The notes below the pieces were generated by a model. That model saw only the letters and a program-made list of their open reading frames with translations, was not told the DNA's origin and ran no database searches. DNA of 64,000 nt from a virus. Each line of letters starts with the position of its first letter. Within the stretch, counting starts at the first letter, position 1. The DNA lies in IMG/VR virus record IMGVR_UViG_3300009164_004014, positions 1 through 64,000 of that record; one strand, 5' to 3'. Shown piece after piece: positions 46,817-55,599 of the stretch. A program made the translations under genes and the position numbers.

Positions 46817-47778
46817 TAGCCATTCAGGCCCCAGAGCCTTACCTAGCAGTTACATGGCAGGTGAACAATTATTGTAACTTTAAATGTAGTTATTGTAATC
46901 CGGGTAATTGGGGAGGAACTGACGTTAATGATGGCAATACTGATTTATATATTCGCAATCTAGAAACAATAATCAATCGTTATAAAGAAGTTGGATATAA
47001 AAATTTTAAGTTCTTTTTTAGTGGTGGAGAACCAACTGCATGGCGCAATTTTATTCCAATTTGTGAATGGTTGTATAATGAGTTACCCCAAGCCACCTTG
47101 GCAGTTAACACTAATCTAAGTCGTCCATTAAAATGGTGGGAAAAGAATCACTATCTATTTGATGATGTAGTTGCTAGTTTTCACGTAGAGTTTGCAGACA
47201 AACAACGTTATGAAGAAAACAGTATATATCTATGTGATAAGGTAAACTACTTAGCAACTAAGATGCTATTACATGAAGAAAGATTCTGGGAAGTGGTGGA
47301 GTTTGGGAAATATTTAAAAACAGTCATGCCAAATTATTTTTTAGAATGGACACCGTTGTTTGATGAAATGAGTGTTAACACGGGACCATGGTCATATAAA
47401 GATCCAGCAAAGACTCAGTTTATCAACGATTGCACTAGTGAGCACTATCAATCAAAACCAAAACCAAATAAAAGAACTAGATTTACGGTAAGTTACAATA
47501 AGTATGATGATAATCATTTTGAAGTCTGTAACAGCAATGAATTAATTGTCGCTGGTAATAATTTTTTCAGTGGCTGGAACTGTAATGTTGGCGATGCAAT
47601 TTTTATTAGCCCAATTGGCGACATGAGTTTAGCAAGTTGCGGTATGGGAGGTAGAGTTGGTCATATACTAACAGATATTTCTCGTGTTGGACCCAAACAA
47701 ATTGTATGTAAAAAAGAACATTGCCATTGCGGAACTGATATTATTATTCCAAAATTTATAAAAAATGACAATACTTAA
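46801..47778 (+). CDS. Radical SAM protein with C-terminal Cys/His cluster
   Basis: A 325-residue enzyme of a different subtype. The radical SAM motif is near the N-terminus (CNFKCSYC, C25, C29 and C32), GGEP is at 75-78, and there is no N-terminal auxiliary region. Instead the C-terminus carries cysteines in GWNCNVGDAI, LASCGMGG and VCKKEHCHCG, a SPASM-like place for an auxiliary cluster. The start is a GTG at 46801 inside the previous gene, preceded by GAGG at 7 bases. The 3' end overlaps the following gene by 14 bases. With five N-cluster enzymes before it, this is the sixth consecutive radical SAM gene. Confidence 0.78.
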   Translation: MGRKLIAIQAPEPYLAVTWQVNNYCNFKCSYCNPGNWGGTDVNDGNTDLYIRNLETIINRYKEVGYKNFKFFFSGGEPTAWRNFIPICEWLYNELPQATLAVNTNLSRPLKWWEKNHYLFDDVVASFHVEFADKQRYEENSIYLCDKVNYLATKMLLHEERFWEVVEFGKYLKTVMPNYFLEWTPLFDEMSVNTGPWSYKDPAKTQFINDCTSEHYQSKPKPNKRTRFTVSYNKYDDNHFEVCNSNELIVAGNNFFSGWNCNVGDAIFISPIGDMSLASCGMGGRVGHILTDISRVGPKQIVCKKEHCHCGTDIIIPKFIKNDNT

Positions 47779-49000
47779 TAGAAATAATTACTCTAAAATA
47801 AATACCAGTTTTGAAAGAATAGGTTCTGAATTTTGGACACCTCCTATTCATGAAATTATGTATGATGGAAATATTTTATTGGATTGTATTCGTACAGATT
47901 TTAAAGATACAGAGTATTGGTTTATTGAAATATACAACGGAAATGCATTTCAAGCATACCCAATAGAAACTATAATACCCATAGATGTATTAAAGAAAAT
48001 TTGGAAAAGAGAAACATTTTTAATAATAAGTAACGGTCATGAAACTTATCATGATGTAGTCACCGGAATTTATAGAGATTTAATAGTACGTGCTAATATT
48101 CCAATAGAACAAATAATATTAATAAGTGAGTCTGCTGATATAATAGAAGAAGTAAAAATAGTTAGTAAAAATTATAATTTAGATCAAATAAAAGTAGAAT
48201 GGGTTAGAGCATTTGAATATAATGCAAAAACTCAATTTAATGTTTCTCTTAATGAAAAAATAACACCCACACTTGAAAATAAACATTATAATAAAAAATT
48301 TTTAAGTTTTAATAGACACATGATGACACATGGTAGACTGCATCGGGGCAGCCTTATTTCATTACTATGTGCTATGAATATGTTAGATTATGGATATATT
48401 AGTGCCGGGATGTTTTATGATTATCCTACATGGGCTGACATATTAGAAGAATTAAAAAAATATCATAATGATAATATAGAAATACTGTCCTTGCTAAATG
48501 ATAATGAACAAAAAATATTGAATATTGAAAAACTTACAGTTGATGCAGATTATTTAACTTTACAGATACGTAATAATGCTGATTTACTTCCGTCAACTAC
48601 TGAGTTCTATTCTAATAGTTATTTTAGTGTAGTTACCGAAACAAACTGTTTTGCTAGAGGAAAATATCCAAATGAGTTATTTTATCCGGGAAGATTACTT
48701 AGCGAAAAAACATTTAAAACTATTGTGCAAAAGCACCCCTTTGTTATAGTCGCACCCGTAAACACACTTAGTCTATTAAAAGAAATAGGTTATAAAACAT
48801 TTAGTCCATGGATCAATGAAAATTACGATACAGAAACAAACGAATCAATGAGAATGCTAATGATTGTAAAAGAAATCAAAAGATTGTGTGAATTATCGCC
48901 CGAACAATTAACTGATTTTTTAAACAATGTTAGAGAAATATGTGAGCATAATTTTAATATATTGCTTAACAAAACAGAGTGGATTACTAAATTAAATTAA
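47765..49000 (+). CDS. Glycosyltransferase-like protein, YFSVVTET family, copy 1
   Basis: A 411-residue protein of a family present three times here. The C-terminal half holds the family signature: YFSVVTET at 286-293, then RLLSEKTFKTIVQKHPFVIVA, then GYKTFSPWINENYD, and a final helical segment. The N-terminal half has FLIISNGHETYHD and IILISESAD, repeated in copy 2. The EKTFK(P/T)I...HPF(V/I)-x(n)-L-x-x-(L/I)-GYKTF pattern is reminiscent of the donor-site region of GT-B fucosyltransferase-like (GT10) enzymes, so a glycosyltransferase role is inferred, not shown. Its stop overlaps the convergent gene on the other strand by four bases. Confidence 0.55.
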   Translation: MTILNRNNYSKINTSFERIGSEFWTPPIHEIMYDGNILLDCIRTDFKDTEYWFIEIYNGNAFQAYPIETIIPIDVLKKIWKRETFLIISNGHETYHDVVTGIYRDLIVRANIPIEQIILISESADIIEEVKIVSKNYNLDQIKVEWVRAFEYNAKTQFNVSLNEKITPTLENKHYNKKFLSFNRHMMTHGRLHRGSLISLLCAMNMLDYGYISAGMFYDYPTWADILEELKKYHNDNIEILSLLNDNEQKILNIEKLTVDADYLTLQIRNNADLLPSTTEFYSNSYFSVVTETNCFARGKYPNELFYPGRLLSEKTFKTIVQKHPFVIVAPVNTLSLLKEIGYKTFSPWINENYDTETNESMRMLMIVKEIKRLCELSPEQLTDFLNNVREICEHNFNILLNKTEWITKLN

Positions 49001-49347
49001 CCGTACTTTTTAATTTCTTTAACTGGGTCATTTAATTTATCAGCCATTTTATTTTTCAAATCATATCGTTTATGCATTACATCTCTAATGTATAATGCTC
49101 TACGCCCAACTTCAGCTAAATCGTACATATGTTCAATTCGATTTTTTTTAAAATCATCTTCTAAGTCCCATACCTCAGCGTGTACCTCATATAATTGATC
49201 TAAATCTTCTTGGATCAACATGAAATCAATATCGTGCAATTGATCGGTATAAAAGTCCAATTCTTCTTTGTTTGTACCAAGTTTTGCAAATTTAAGTTTT
49301 GCAATACAATAGCGATCTACTAATTCAATAACGGGAAATTTATACAT
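48997..49347 (-). CDS. Small helical protein in the minus-strand sugar cassette
   Basis: A 116-residue protein: FPVIELVDRYCIAKLKFAKLG, then NKEELDFYTDQLHDID, and a C-terminal helical part with EVGRRALYIRDVMHKRYDLKNKM. The opening ELVDRxxIAxLK and following helices resemble small proteins (DUF6165-type) encoded next to sugar-modifying genes in phages and bacteria. No catalytic motif is visible. Its start overlaps the methyltransferase stop by eight bases, so it is the last gene of a three-gene operon. Possibly a partner of the sugar enzymes. Confidence 0.6.
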   Translation of the reverse strand: MYKFPVIELVDRYCIAKLKFAKLGTNKEELDFYTDQLHDIDFMLIQEDLDQLYEVHAEVWDLEDDFKKNRIEHMYDLAEVGRRALYIRDVMHKRYDLKNKMADKLNDPVKEIKKYG

Positions 49348-50554
49348 TTATTATTTCTACCTTTGGAAAATACTTTAAAAAAATATCTTGCTTCATGTTA
49401 CGTATATTTTTTATTTTTTTGCTTATTTCTGTAACAAAGTTCCAAGCTAATGGCATAAAAACAATTTTATCATCCAAGCTAAACTCCTTGATAAAATTAG
49501 GTCCTTTGATAAGAATCTTTGTTCCCGGAGTATATAAATTTTGTTTTAATGGGTTGTCATCTATAATAAAGTCTAACTTAACATCAATAAAATTTAGTAA
49601 AGTGTTACCCTTAGCAGCAGCACCGTATCCTACAACCTTATACCCTTGTTGTTGGTAGTTTAATATAGCTTCTTTTAAGTTAATCATGTTAGATTTAACA
49701 TTATTTTCCCATTGAATGTATGTGTCTAATTTTTGCAAAGATTCTTCCAGTTTGATTTTATTTTCAATATTATAAACTCTACTATTTTTACAACTTAGTA
49801 CAAATACATAACTACTGCCGTGAATTGGAGTTTTGAAAACATCTATTAGGTTCAACCCTGCTCTTATAGCTAATCTGTTCATACTATTAATATTAAAGAA
49901 ATTTATATGTTCATGGTATATAGTATCAAACTCATTATTTAAAATCATATCTGCTTGGCTTGTTTGAATAAACAATAAGGTATCATCTGACATTAATTTT
50001 TTACATGTAGTTAAAAAACTATACGGATTTGGATTATGTGCCATAACGTTCTGTGCAATAATAGCATCAAAGTTATACTTAATTTTTTCTATTATAGAAG
50101 GACCAAAGAAATCACAAATAACATCATGTTTTGCAGAACTGATAGGATGAATATTTTCAGCTGGATCAACTCCAAATGTATTGTATCCTCTACTTTTAAA
50201 ATAATCTAATTGAGTGCCGTCATTACACCCAATATCTAGTATATTAGAGGTCTGTCTATCAATTGATTCTACTACGTATCCGGCAAACCAATCACTGTAT
50301 TCTTTTATAGTATTATTAGTTCCGGTAATATAAAGATAATTTTTATATATAATTGATGGATCAATCGTATGTGTTAATTGTAAGTGATAGCAATCCTTGC
50401 ATACATTAACACCTAAGGGATATTTTTTTTCATGTTCACTACTTGAAGTCAAGTAACTATTGGCTAATGGTTGATTTCTTAAGTCAAGTGAGAGCAACAA
50501 GTTAGTGCTACCGCAAGCTAAACATTTACTATTAACATTACAACCATCTGTCAT
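49340..50554 (-). CDS. NDP-sugar C-methyltransferase (TylC3/NovU/TcaB9 type)
   Basis: A 404-residue SAM-dependent methyltransferase with the three-part layout of C-3/C-5 methyltransferases of deoxysugars. The N-terminal zinc-binding part has C11-x2-C14 and C52-x2-C55 with NQPLANSYL between. The Rossmann SAM site is ILDIGCNDGTQLDYF (about 105-119). YHEHINFFNI carries the Tyr/His/Glu residues used in this family, and the C-terminal half has the GYGAAAKGNTLLN glycine-rich segment. The usual substrate is a dTDP-4-keto-6-deoxysugar, which is the product expected of the dehydratase encoded just upstream. It overlaps that gene by 17 bases and the small gene downstream by eight. Confidence 0.85.
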   Translation of the reverse strand: MTDGCNVNSKCLACGSTNLLLSLDLRNQPLANSYLTSSSEHEKKYPLGVNVCKDCYHLQLTHTIDPSIIYKNYLYITGTNNTIKEYSDWFAGYVVESIDRQTSNILDIGCNDGTQLDYFKSRGYNTFGVDPAENIHPISSAKHDVICDFFGPSIIEKIKYNFDAIIAQNVMAHNPNPYSFLTTCKKLMSDDTLLFIQTSQADMILNNEFDTIYHEHINFFNINSMNRLAIRAGLNLIDVFKTPIHGSSYVFVLSCKNSRVYNIENKIKLEESLQKLDTYIQWENNVKSNMINLKEAILNYQQQGYKVVGYGAAAKGNTLLNFIDVKLDFIIDDNPLKQNLYTPGTKILIKGPNFIKEFSLDDKIVFMPLAWNFVTEISKKIKNIRNMKQDIFLKYFPKVEIINV

Positions 50555-51569
50555 TTTTTAATGTCCACTCAACCATTTGTTTCAATCTCAAATCAAAATC
50601 ATATTTGGGTTCCCAGCCTAGGCCTTTCATATATTCACCACTTAGGCTGTATCTGAAATCATGTCCAGGACGTTGTAAATCGTAACCTACCATGGTATAT
50701 TTTAATTCTTTGCTTAAAATATCTGCTATCTTTTGTGCAACTTCTAAGTTACTAACTTCATATTGTCCCACAATGTTAAACTTAGGGCAAGTTGCTATCC
50801 CGGCATCACTTGCTAGCTTGAATTTCTTATGCGGTAAATCAACTATAAACATAGTAGCATCTGCAACATCGGCTGCATGTACCCAATGTCGTAGTCCTGA
50901 TTTTGTACCGGTTTCTTCATCACAGTGAATAGTAACTGGTTCATCCGCTAATATCTTACGCATAGCAATACCAATAAACTTTTCAGGTAGTTGTCTCTCT
51001 CCAAATACATTCATAGTGTGAGTACAGTATATAGGCATTCCGTACGTGTTCTCATATGCTACGCACAATTCTTCTGCGCCCGCTTTTGATGCACTATACG
51101 GACTACGACTGTTATATCTATCGTATTCTTTGAAATCAACATCATCAGGTGCTGATCCAAACACTTCATCTGTACCAAAATTAATAAATTTTTCTAAGTT
51201 GGGTAGATATTTTCTTGCATAGTCTAATAGATTGCATGTCCCCACTACATTATCTAATACGAATGCTAATGGATTTTCAATGGATCTAGTAACATGACTA
51301 CCTGCTGCCATATGAACGATAATATCTATGTTTCCTAACTGTTTAGCTAATTGGTCATTTATTTCAGCCTTTAAGTCATGATAAATGACTTTTACCCTAT
51401 GTATATCTGCTGGGAATTCATCTTTTAGTTCTGCCAATCTATTAAGATTTCCTGAAAAATCTAATCTATCCAATGATATGATATTATATTCGGGATGCTT
51501 TAATAGACGCCGAATCATATGGTGTCCTATGAATCCGGCACCACCAGTAACTAATATTGTTTTTGTCAT
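50538..51569 (-). CDS. NDP-sugar 4,6-dehydratase-like SDR enzyme (RmlB type)
   Basis: A 343-residue extended short-chain dehydrogenase. It has the NAD-binding GGAGFIG at 9-15, D34 at the end of the second strand, and YSASK with Y158 and K162 as catalytic pair. The segment FGTDEVFG supplies Thr133-Asp134-Glu135, the TDE triad specific for NDP-glucose 4,6-dehydratases (RmlB has STDEVYG). MNVFGERQLPEKF and a C-terminal RPGHDFRYSL complete the family pattern. The expected product is an NDP-4-keto-6-deoxyhexose, feeding the C-methyltransferase next to it. First gene of the leftward operon. Confidence 0.86.
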   Translation of the reverse strand: MTKTILVTGGAGFIGHHMIRRLLKHPEYNIISLDRLDFSGNLNRLAELKDEFPADIHRVKVIYHDLKAEINDQLAKQLGNIDIIVHMAAGSHVTRSIENPLAFVLDNVVGTCNLLDYARKYLPNLEKFINFGTDEVFGSAPDDVDFKEYDRYNSRSPYSASKAGAEELCVAYENTYGMPIYCTHTMNVFGERQLPEKFIGIAMRKILADEPVTIHCDEETGTKSGLRHWVHAADVADATMFIVDLPHKKFKLASDAGIATCPKFNIVGQYEVSNLEVAQKIADILSKELKYTMVGYDLQRPGHDFRYSLSGEYMKGLGWEPKYDFDLRLKQMVEWTLKNDRWL

Positions 51570-51576
51570 AATGATT

Positions 51577-51608
51577 TATTTATTTGATTAAAACACTAAC
51601 AATAAATA
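51577..51608. promoter_or_regulatory. Divergent AATAAATA motifs between two sugar genes
   Basis: The plus strand has AATAAATA at 51601-51608, seven bases before the ATG at 51616. The minus strand has AATAAATA at 51584-51577, before the dehydratase start at 51569. In the 46-base intergenic gap both directions are thus served by late-promoter-like sequences. The region is very AT-rich, so chance matches are possible. Confidence 0.35.
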
Positions 51609-51615
51609 ATGTACT

Positions 51616-52734
51616 ATGATTATCAATTCTAAAGGCTTTTACTATATTGACGACCAAAATATAGAAAAACGAGCAATGAGCACCTACACTTATCTCTCGG
51701 GCTTCAATGAACACAAGTATTATTACATAGAATTTAAAAGTAGTTTGAATAAACTAGCTGACTGTTTAGTTGAGAATGATCTTTTAAATAAATTAATAAA
51801 TGAAGATTTGTATTTGATTTTATGTAACAGCCATGAAGCCTTTCATTGGATAGTTTCAGAAGTATATAATAAAGCAATAATAGAACTAGGAATACCGGAA
51901 CATAAAATTTTATTACTAAGTGAATCTGCGGATATTTTAACTGAAGTTAAAAAAGTAGCTGCAAATTTGAGTAAACAAGAAATAAAAGTCAAATGGACTA
52001 GAATGTTTGAATGGTCTTGTACTCAACAAGCTATACATAATCATAAAAAAAATCCAAAATTAATTAATAAACACTTTAATAAGGCTTTTCTAAATTTCAA
52101 TAGAAGATGGAGATTGCATCGTGTTGCCCTTGTAGCTTTATTATATAGCACCAATTTGTTAGATAGGGGTCACGTAAGTTTAGCACCAGTAGAAGGTCAA
52201 GATTGGGATAGGGTATTTTGGCAGCTAGAAATACAGCACAACGAAGAAATGAAAGAATTGTTTAAACAAAATAAACAAGGAATACTTAATTTACCACCGA
52301 TGTATTTAGATACTACTAATTTAAATGAAAACCATGCAAGGTGTAAACCATCTACAGATTATTTATATGCTGACAGTTATTTTAGTGTAGTGTCTGAAAC
52401 AAATTTTTATAAAGATGCACCGGGTAGATTTTTAAGTGAAAAAGTATTTAAACCTGTTGTACATGAACATCCCTTTATTTTGGTTTCTAGACCACACTCA
52501 TTAGAAGCGTTTCGTAGTTTGGGTTATAAAACATTTAGTCCATATATAAATGAAAGTTATGACCTTGAAGAAGATGAATCAAAAAGACTTTTTATGATAA
52601 TAGCAGAAATAAAAAGATTATCAACTTTAAATCAATCCGAACTAAATGAATTTTTACACGGGTTGAAAGAGGTATGTGATTATAACCTAGAAGTTTTGTT
52701 AAACAAAACAAATTTTATTACGGATTTAAATTAA
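51616..52734 (+). CDS. Glycosyltransferase-like protein, YFSVVTET family, copy 2
   Basis: A 372-residue paralogue of the gene at 47765. Shared blocks in order: LYLILCNSHEAFH, ILLLSESADIL-x-EVKKV, KAFLNFNRRWRLHRVALVALL, YFSVVSETNFY (from Y255), RFLSEKVFKPVVHEHPFILVS, and LGYKTFSPYINESYD. The C-terminal ending (VLLNKT-x-(F/W)IT-x-LN) is also the same as in copy 1, so the proteins are homologous along their length. No signal peptide. The motif set is glycosyltransferase-like by resemblance only. It is followed after one base by an SGNH-hydrolase-like gene. Confidence 0.55.
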   Translation: MIINSKGFYYIDDQNIEKRAMSTYTYLSGFNEHKYYYIEFKSSLNKLADCLVENDLLNKLINEDLYLILCNSHEAFHWIVSEVYNKAIIELGIPEHKILLLSESADILTEVKKVAANLSKQEIKVKWTRMFEWSCTQQAIHNHKKNPKLINKHFNKAFLNFNRRWRLHRVALVALLYSTNLLDRGHVSLAPVEGQDWDRVFWQLEIQHNEEMKELFKQNKQGILNLPPMYLDTTNLNENHARCKPSTDYLYADSYFSVVSETNFYKDAPGRFLSEKVFKPVVHEHPFILVSRPHSLEAFRSLGYKTFSPYINESYDLEEDESKRLFMIIAEIKRLSTLNQSELNEFLHGLKEVCDYNLEVLLNKTNFITDLN

Positions 52735-52735
52735 T

Positions 52736-53548
52736 ATGATTATAGATTTTAAAAATATAGATTTTACCAAATACAAACGTTTTTTTGTATTTGGTTGTAG
52801 TTTTACTGAATATCGATGGCCAACTTGGGCTAATGTATTGTCAAAAGAAATGCCTACTGTGGATTTTTATAATTTTGGTCATTGTGGAGGCGGCAATTCA
52901 ATGATATCCAATCGTATTACTGAAGCTAATTGTAGATTTAATTTTACTGAAACTGATTTAGTTATTCCAATGTGGACTACATTTTGTAGAGAAGACAGGT
53001 ATAAGTTTGGTAGTTGGTTAAGTGTTGGTAATATGTTTTCTCAACAAGAATATAGTGCAGAATTTGTGAAAAAATATTGTGATCCAAAAGGATATTTATT
53101 GAGAGATTTAGCAATAATTACTATTACTAGTGCCTATCTTAAAAATTTACCATGCGACTCGTTTACGTTAGCTAGTGTACCTTACAATTATCAAATGATA
53201 ATGAATGATAACCATAAACCAACTCCATCAGAGATATTGGACGTGTATAAAGATACTATCAATTTAACACCGCCGTCGTTAATAGATTTAGAATTAGATG
53301 GAGAATTTAAGTATGGTCATACATATAAAAGAAAAGATAGTGAGGAAATTTATATTGATTATCACCCTCACACATTAAATTATTATAATTATCTTTCTAA
53401 AATAGGATTGCCCCTAACAAATAAATCGTTAGAATATACTGAAAAATCTATGGAATTATTAAAATCAACGACAACTGAAATAGAACTTCTTGAATGTTTT
53501 AAGTCAATGCAATGGCAAAGAGTCATTAAAGTAAGAAGTATTTTTTAA
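52736..53548 (+). CDS. SGNH-hydrolase-like protein
   Basis: A 270-residue protein with SGNH-family blocks. Block I is FFVFGCSFTEYRWPTW with the candidate nucleophile S22 in a GCSFT context; GHCGGGNSMISNR fits the Gly and Asn blocks; IDYHPHTLNYYNYL near residue 207 gives the Asp-His block (D208, H210). Such enzymes remove or transfer O-acyl groups on polysaccharides. There is no signal peptide, so it would act in the cytoplasm on precursors or on phage proteins. It is the last plus-strand gene before a convergent gene 22 bases away. The oxyanion-hole residues cannot be confirmed by eye. Confidence 0.6.
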   Translation: MIIDFKNIDFTKYKRFFVFGCSFTEYRWPTWANVLSKEMPTVDFYNFGHCGGGNSMISNRITEANCRFNFTETDLVIPMWTTFCREDRYKFGSWLSVGNMFSQQEYSAEFVKKYCDPKGYLLRDLAIITITSAYLKNLPCDSFTLASVPYNYQMIMNDNHKPTPSEILDVYKDTINLTPPSLIDLELDGEFKYGHTYKRKDSEEIYIDYHPHTLNYYNYLSKIGLPLTNKSLEYTEKSMELLKSTTTEIELLECFKSMQWQRVIKVRSIF

Positions 53549-53570
53549 ATAAGAAAAAACAAAAAAATTC

Positions 53571-55508
53571 CTACTTCATTGAATTAATATCTTGAGTAAT
53601 AATAGTTTTACCAAAATTACGCTTTCTACCAAAATACATATTTTCTAAAAATCTATCTAGGCTAATATCTTTACTTTCGTGAAAATCAAAATTATATCTT
53701 ACATTAGTTTCTAATTTGGTATTATCTATAATGTATCCAAGAAAGTCATAGTCAAATTCTACCGTATACGGAAACTTTGAAATATCATCATAATTTATCA
53801 CATAGTTCTTTTGTAACAATAATAACTGTTTTAAACAATTGCTCTCTAAATCAAATTCGTTAGTTACAAATCGTTCTATCAAATCAAAAACATATTCGTA
53901 TCGTCTATCCTTGTGCATTTGCAGAGTAGTTCTGTGTATAAGATTCCATCCATGGATTTCAATATTACTAATATTAGAGTGGTTGATCTTACCTAATGTA
54001 ATCCAATTTCTATAATACATACGAACAGCATCTCTTTCTTCTATAAACCACGAATCCTCAATGAGGTACTTCCATAACTTTTCATAGAACACAGAGTAGT
54101 CTATACCTGCTTTTTTGTGTAAGAATCTACTGATATATGTAGTAAGGCCATTAATATGAAACGTCTGCATAAACCAACTGAATATTTGACTATCTAGCAT
54201 TTCTTCTACAGACATATCTTTGGTGCTAGTAACTACATTTACACATTCTTCTAACTCATGATAGTTATAACTGCCGCTCATATAATCGTAAACAGGTACA
54301 CTGGTAATTTTGTACAGTTTTTCTTGTAGTAGATTCATTTCGGCATTTTCTAACATCTGTGCTTGCAGAATATTAATGCCTGTATGATTACCGGCACGAA
54401 AAATCTTGTAGAAACCTTCCTTCCAACTTGCAACGGTTTCACCGGGCAAGCCTAAAATAATTTCAGTGTACACCGGTACATTGTTTTTATCGCACAATGC
54501 AAAAATATTTTCAATTTTATGTTGTGCAAGGTTCTTGCGTTTGATATTCTCTAGTACATCTAAGTCCATGCTTTGTACACTAACAGTGAGCCCTTGATTA
54601 AACTTGGGATTTTTAATTAATTTGAATATAATATCAAACACTTCTGGCTTTTGATCCTTGGCCCATGTCATACTAAAACTGTTAGGATAACCGTACTTCT
54701 CTTGTACTTCAATTAGTTTATCTGCAATAGCATTATCACGTTCAACAAACATACCAAAGTTAGCATCAGCAACAGTAACAAACCCACATCCTTTCTTACC
54801 AATCCATTCTAATTCTGCAAATACTTTTTCTAAACCAAATTTTTTAACCTTGTTATAGGTTAAGCTGCCCCAATCACAGAATGTACAAGCATATGGACAT
54901 CCTCGATTAGTCTCGATAGTTGCGTTCCACTCTATATCAGTTACTTCACGCATGATCTTGTCAAAGACTCCTGTAAGATAAGGACTAGGTAAGTTTTTTA
55001 AATTGCTAATGCGGTCGCCGCTGCCGGTATCTACTGCTACTCCGTCTTTGTTAATTAATAATCCTTTGATATCAAACCAAGCAGTGTTGTCTGAAATTGC
55101 GTCTAACAGTTGTCGTAGTATTAGTTCACCTTCTGATTTAATAACAACATCTATGAAGGGCAACTTTTTAAATATATCTTTCTTTGTTATTGGCATTTCT
55201 GGGCCACCAAAAAATATTATACAGTTGGGATTACGTTCCTTTACCTTACGTGCTAAGGTATAATTATAATTCTTGTTCCATACATAGGTACTAAATCCCA
55301 CAATGTTGCATTGAGATAGTTTAGTAACAGTATCCTCAATGTTGTCTCTGCGCCATATCAAATCTTCTAATTGGTAATTAGATTTAATTGAATCAAATTG
55401 ATTAACATATGCCCATAACACTCCTATGCTATATGGCAAATAGTGTGCATTGTATTCTTTTGGGCCTTGTTGAAAATTGGGCTGAACAAAGCTAATTTTT
55501 TTATTCAT
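53571..55508 (-). CDS. B12-binding-domain radical SAM protein, leftward
   Basis: A radical SAM enzyme of the class with an N-terminal cobalamin-binding-like domain. The N-terminal part has SIGVLWAYVNQF, CNIVGFSTYVWNKNY and NCIIFFGGPEMP, the Rossmann-type pattern of this class; no DxHxxG cobalamin ligand is obvious, which is common in it. CPYACTFC (C204, C208 and C211 from this start) is the radical SAM site, followed by ADANFGMFVERD and ETIVLGLPGET-type text (EIILGLPGETVASW). I prefer ATG at 55508 (645 aa), because family similarity starts at ISFVQPNFQQGP; an in-frame ATG at 55541 is possible. Neither has a clear ribosome site. Such enzymes methylate or rearrange unactivated carbons; substrate unknown. 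Confidence 0.78.
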   Translation of the reverse strand: MNKKISFVQPNFQQGPKEYNAHYLPYSIGVLWAYVNQFDSIKSNYQLEDLIWRRDNIEDTVTKLSQCNIVGFSTYVWNKNYNYTLARKVKERNPNCIIFFGGPEMPITKKDIFKKLPFIDVVIKSEGELILRQLLDAISDNTAWFDIKGLLINKDGVAVDTGSGDRISNLKNLPSPYLTGVFDKIMREVTDIEWNATIETNRGCPYACTFCDWGSLTYNKVKKFGLEKVFAELEWIGKKGCGFVTVADANFGMFVERDNAIADKLIEVQEKYGYPNSFSMTWAKDQKPEVFDIIFKLIKNPKFNQGLTVSVQSMDLDVLENIKRKNLAQHKIENIFALCDKNNVPVYTEIILGLPGETVASWKEGFYKIFRAGNHTGINILQAQMLENAEMNLLQEKLYKITSVPVYDYMSGSYNYHELEECVNVVTSTKDMSVEEMLDSQIFSWFMQTFHINGLTTYISRFLHKKAGIDYSVFYEKLWKYLIEDSWFIEERDAVRMYYRNWITLGKINHSNISNIEIHGWNLIHRTTLQMHKDRRYEYVFDLIERFVTNEFDLESNCLKQLLLLQKNYVINYDDISKFPYTVEFDYDFLGYIIDNTKLETNVRYNFDFHESKDISLDRFLENMYFGRKRNFGKTIITQDINSMK

Positions 55509-55569
55509 TGAGTATTTAATCAATTTTTTTTCACAGAGCATTAAATTTTTGGCACCATTGATACTTTAG

Positions 55570-55576
55570 TTAAATA
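55570..55576 (+). promoter_or_regulatory. Late-promoter-like TTAAATA before the dehydrogenase fusion gene
   Basis: TTAAATA ends 23 bases before the ATG at 55600, and AAGGA lies in between as ribosome site. It is in the gap between two divergently transcribed genes. Confidence 0.45.
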
Positions 55577-55599
55577 TATTATTAAAATAAGGATTGTAA

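Noticed and set aside
53549-53570. Bidirectional terminator between two convergent genes
   Set aside because: The 22-base gap is A-rich, but no stem of useful length is visible.
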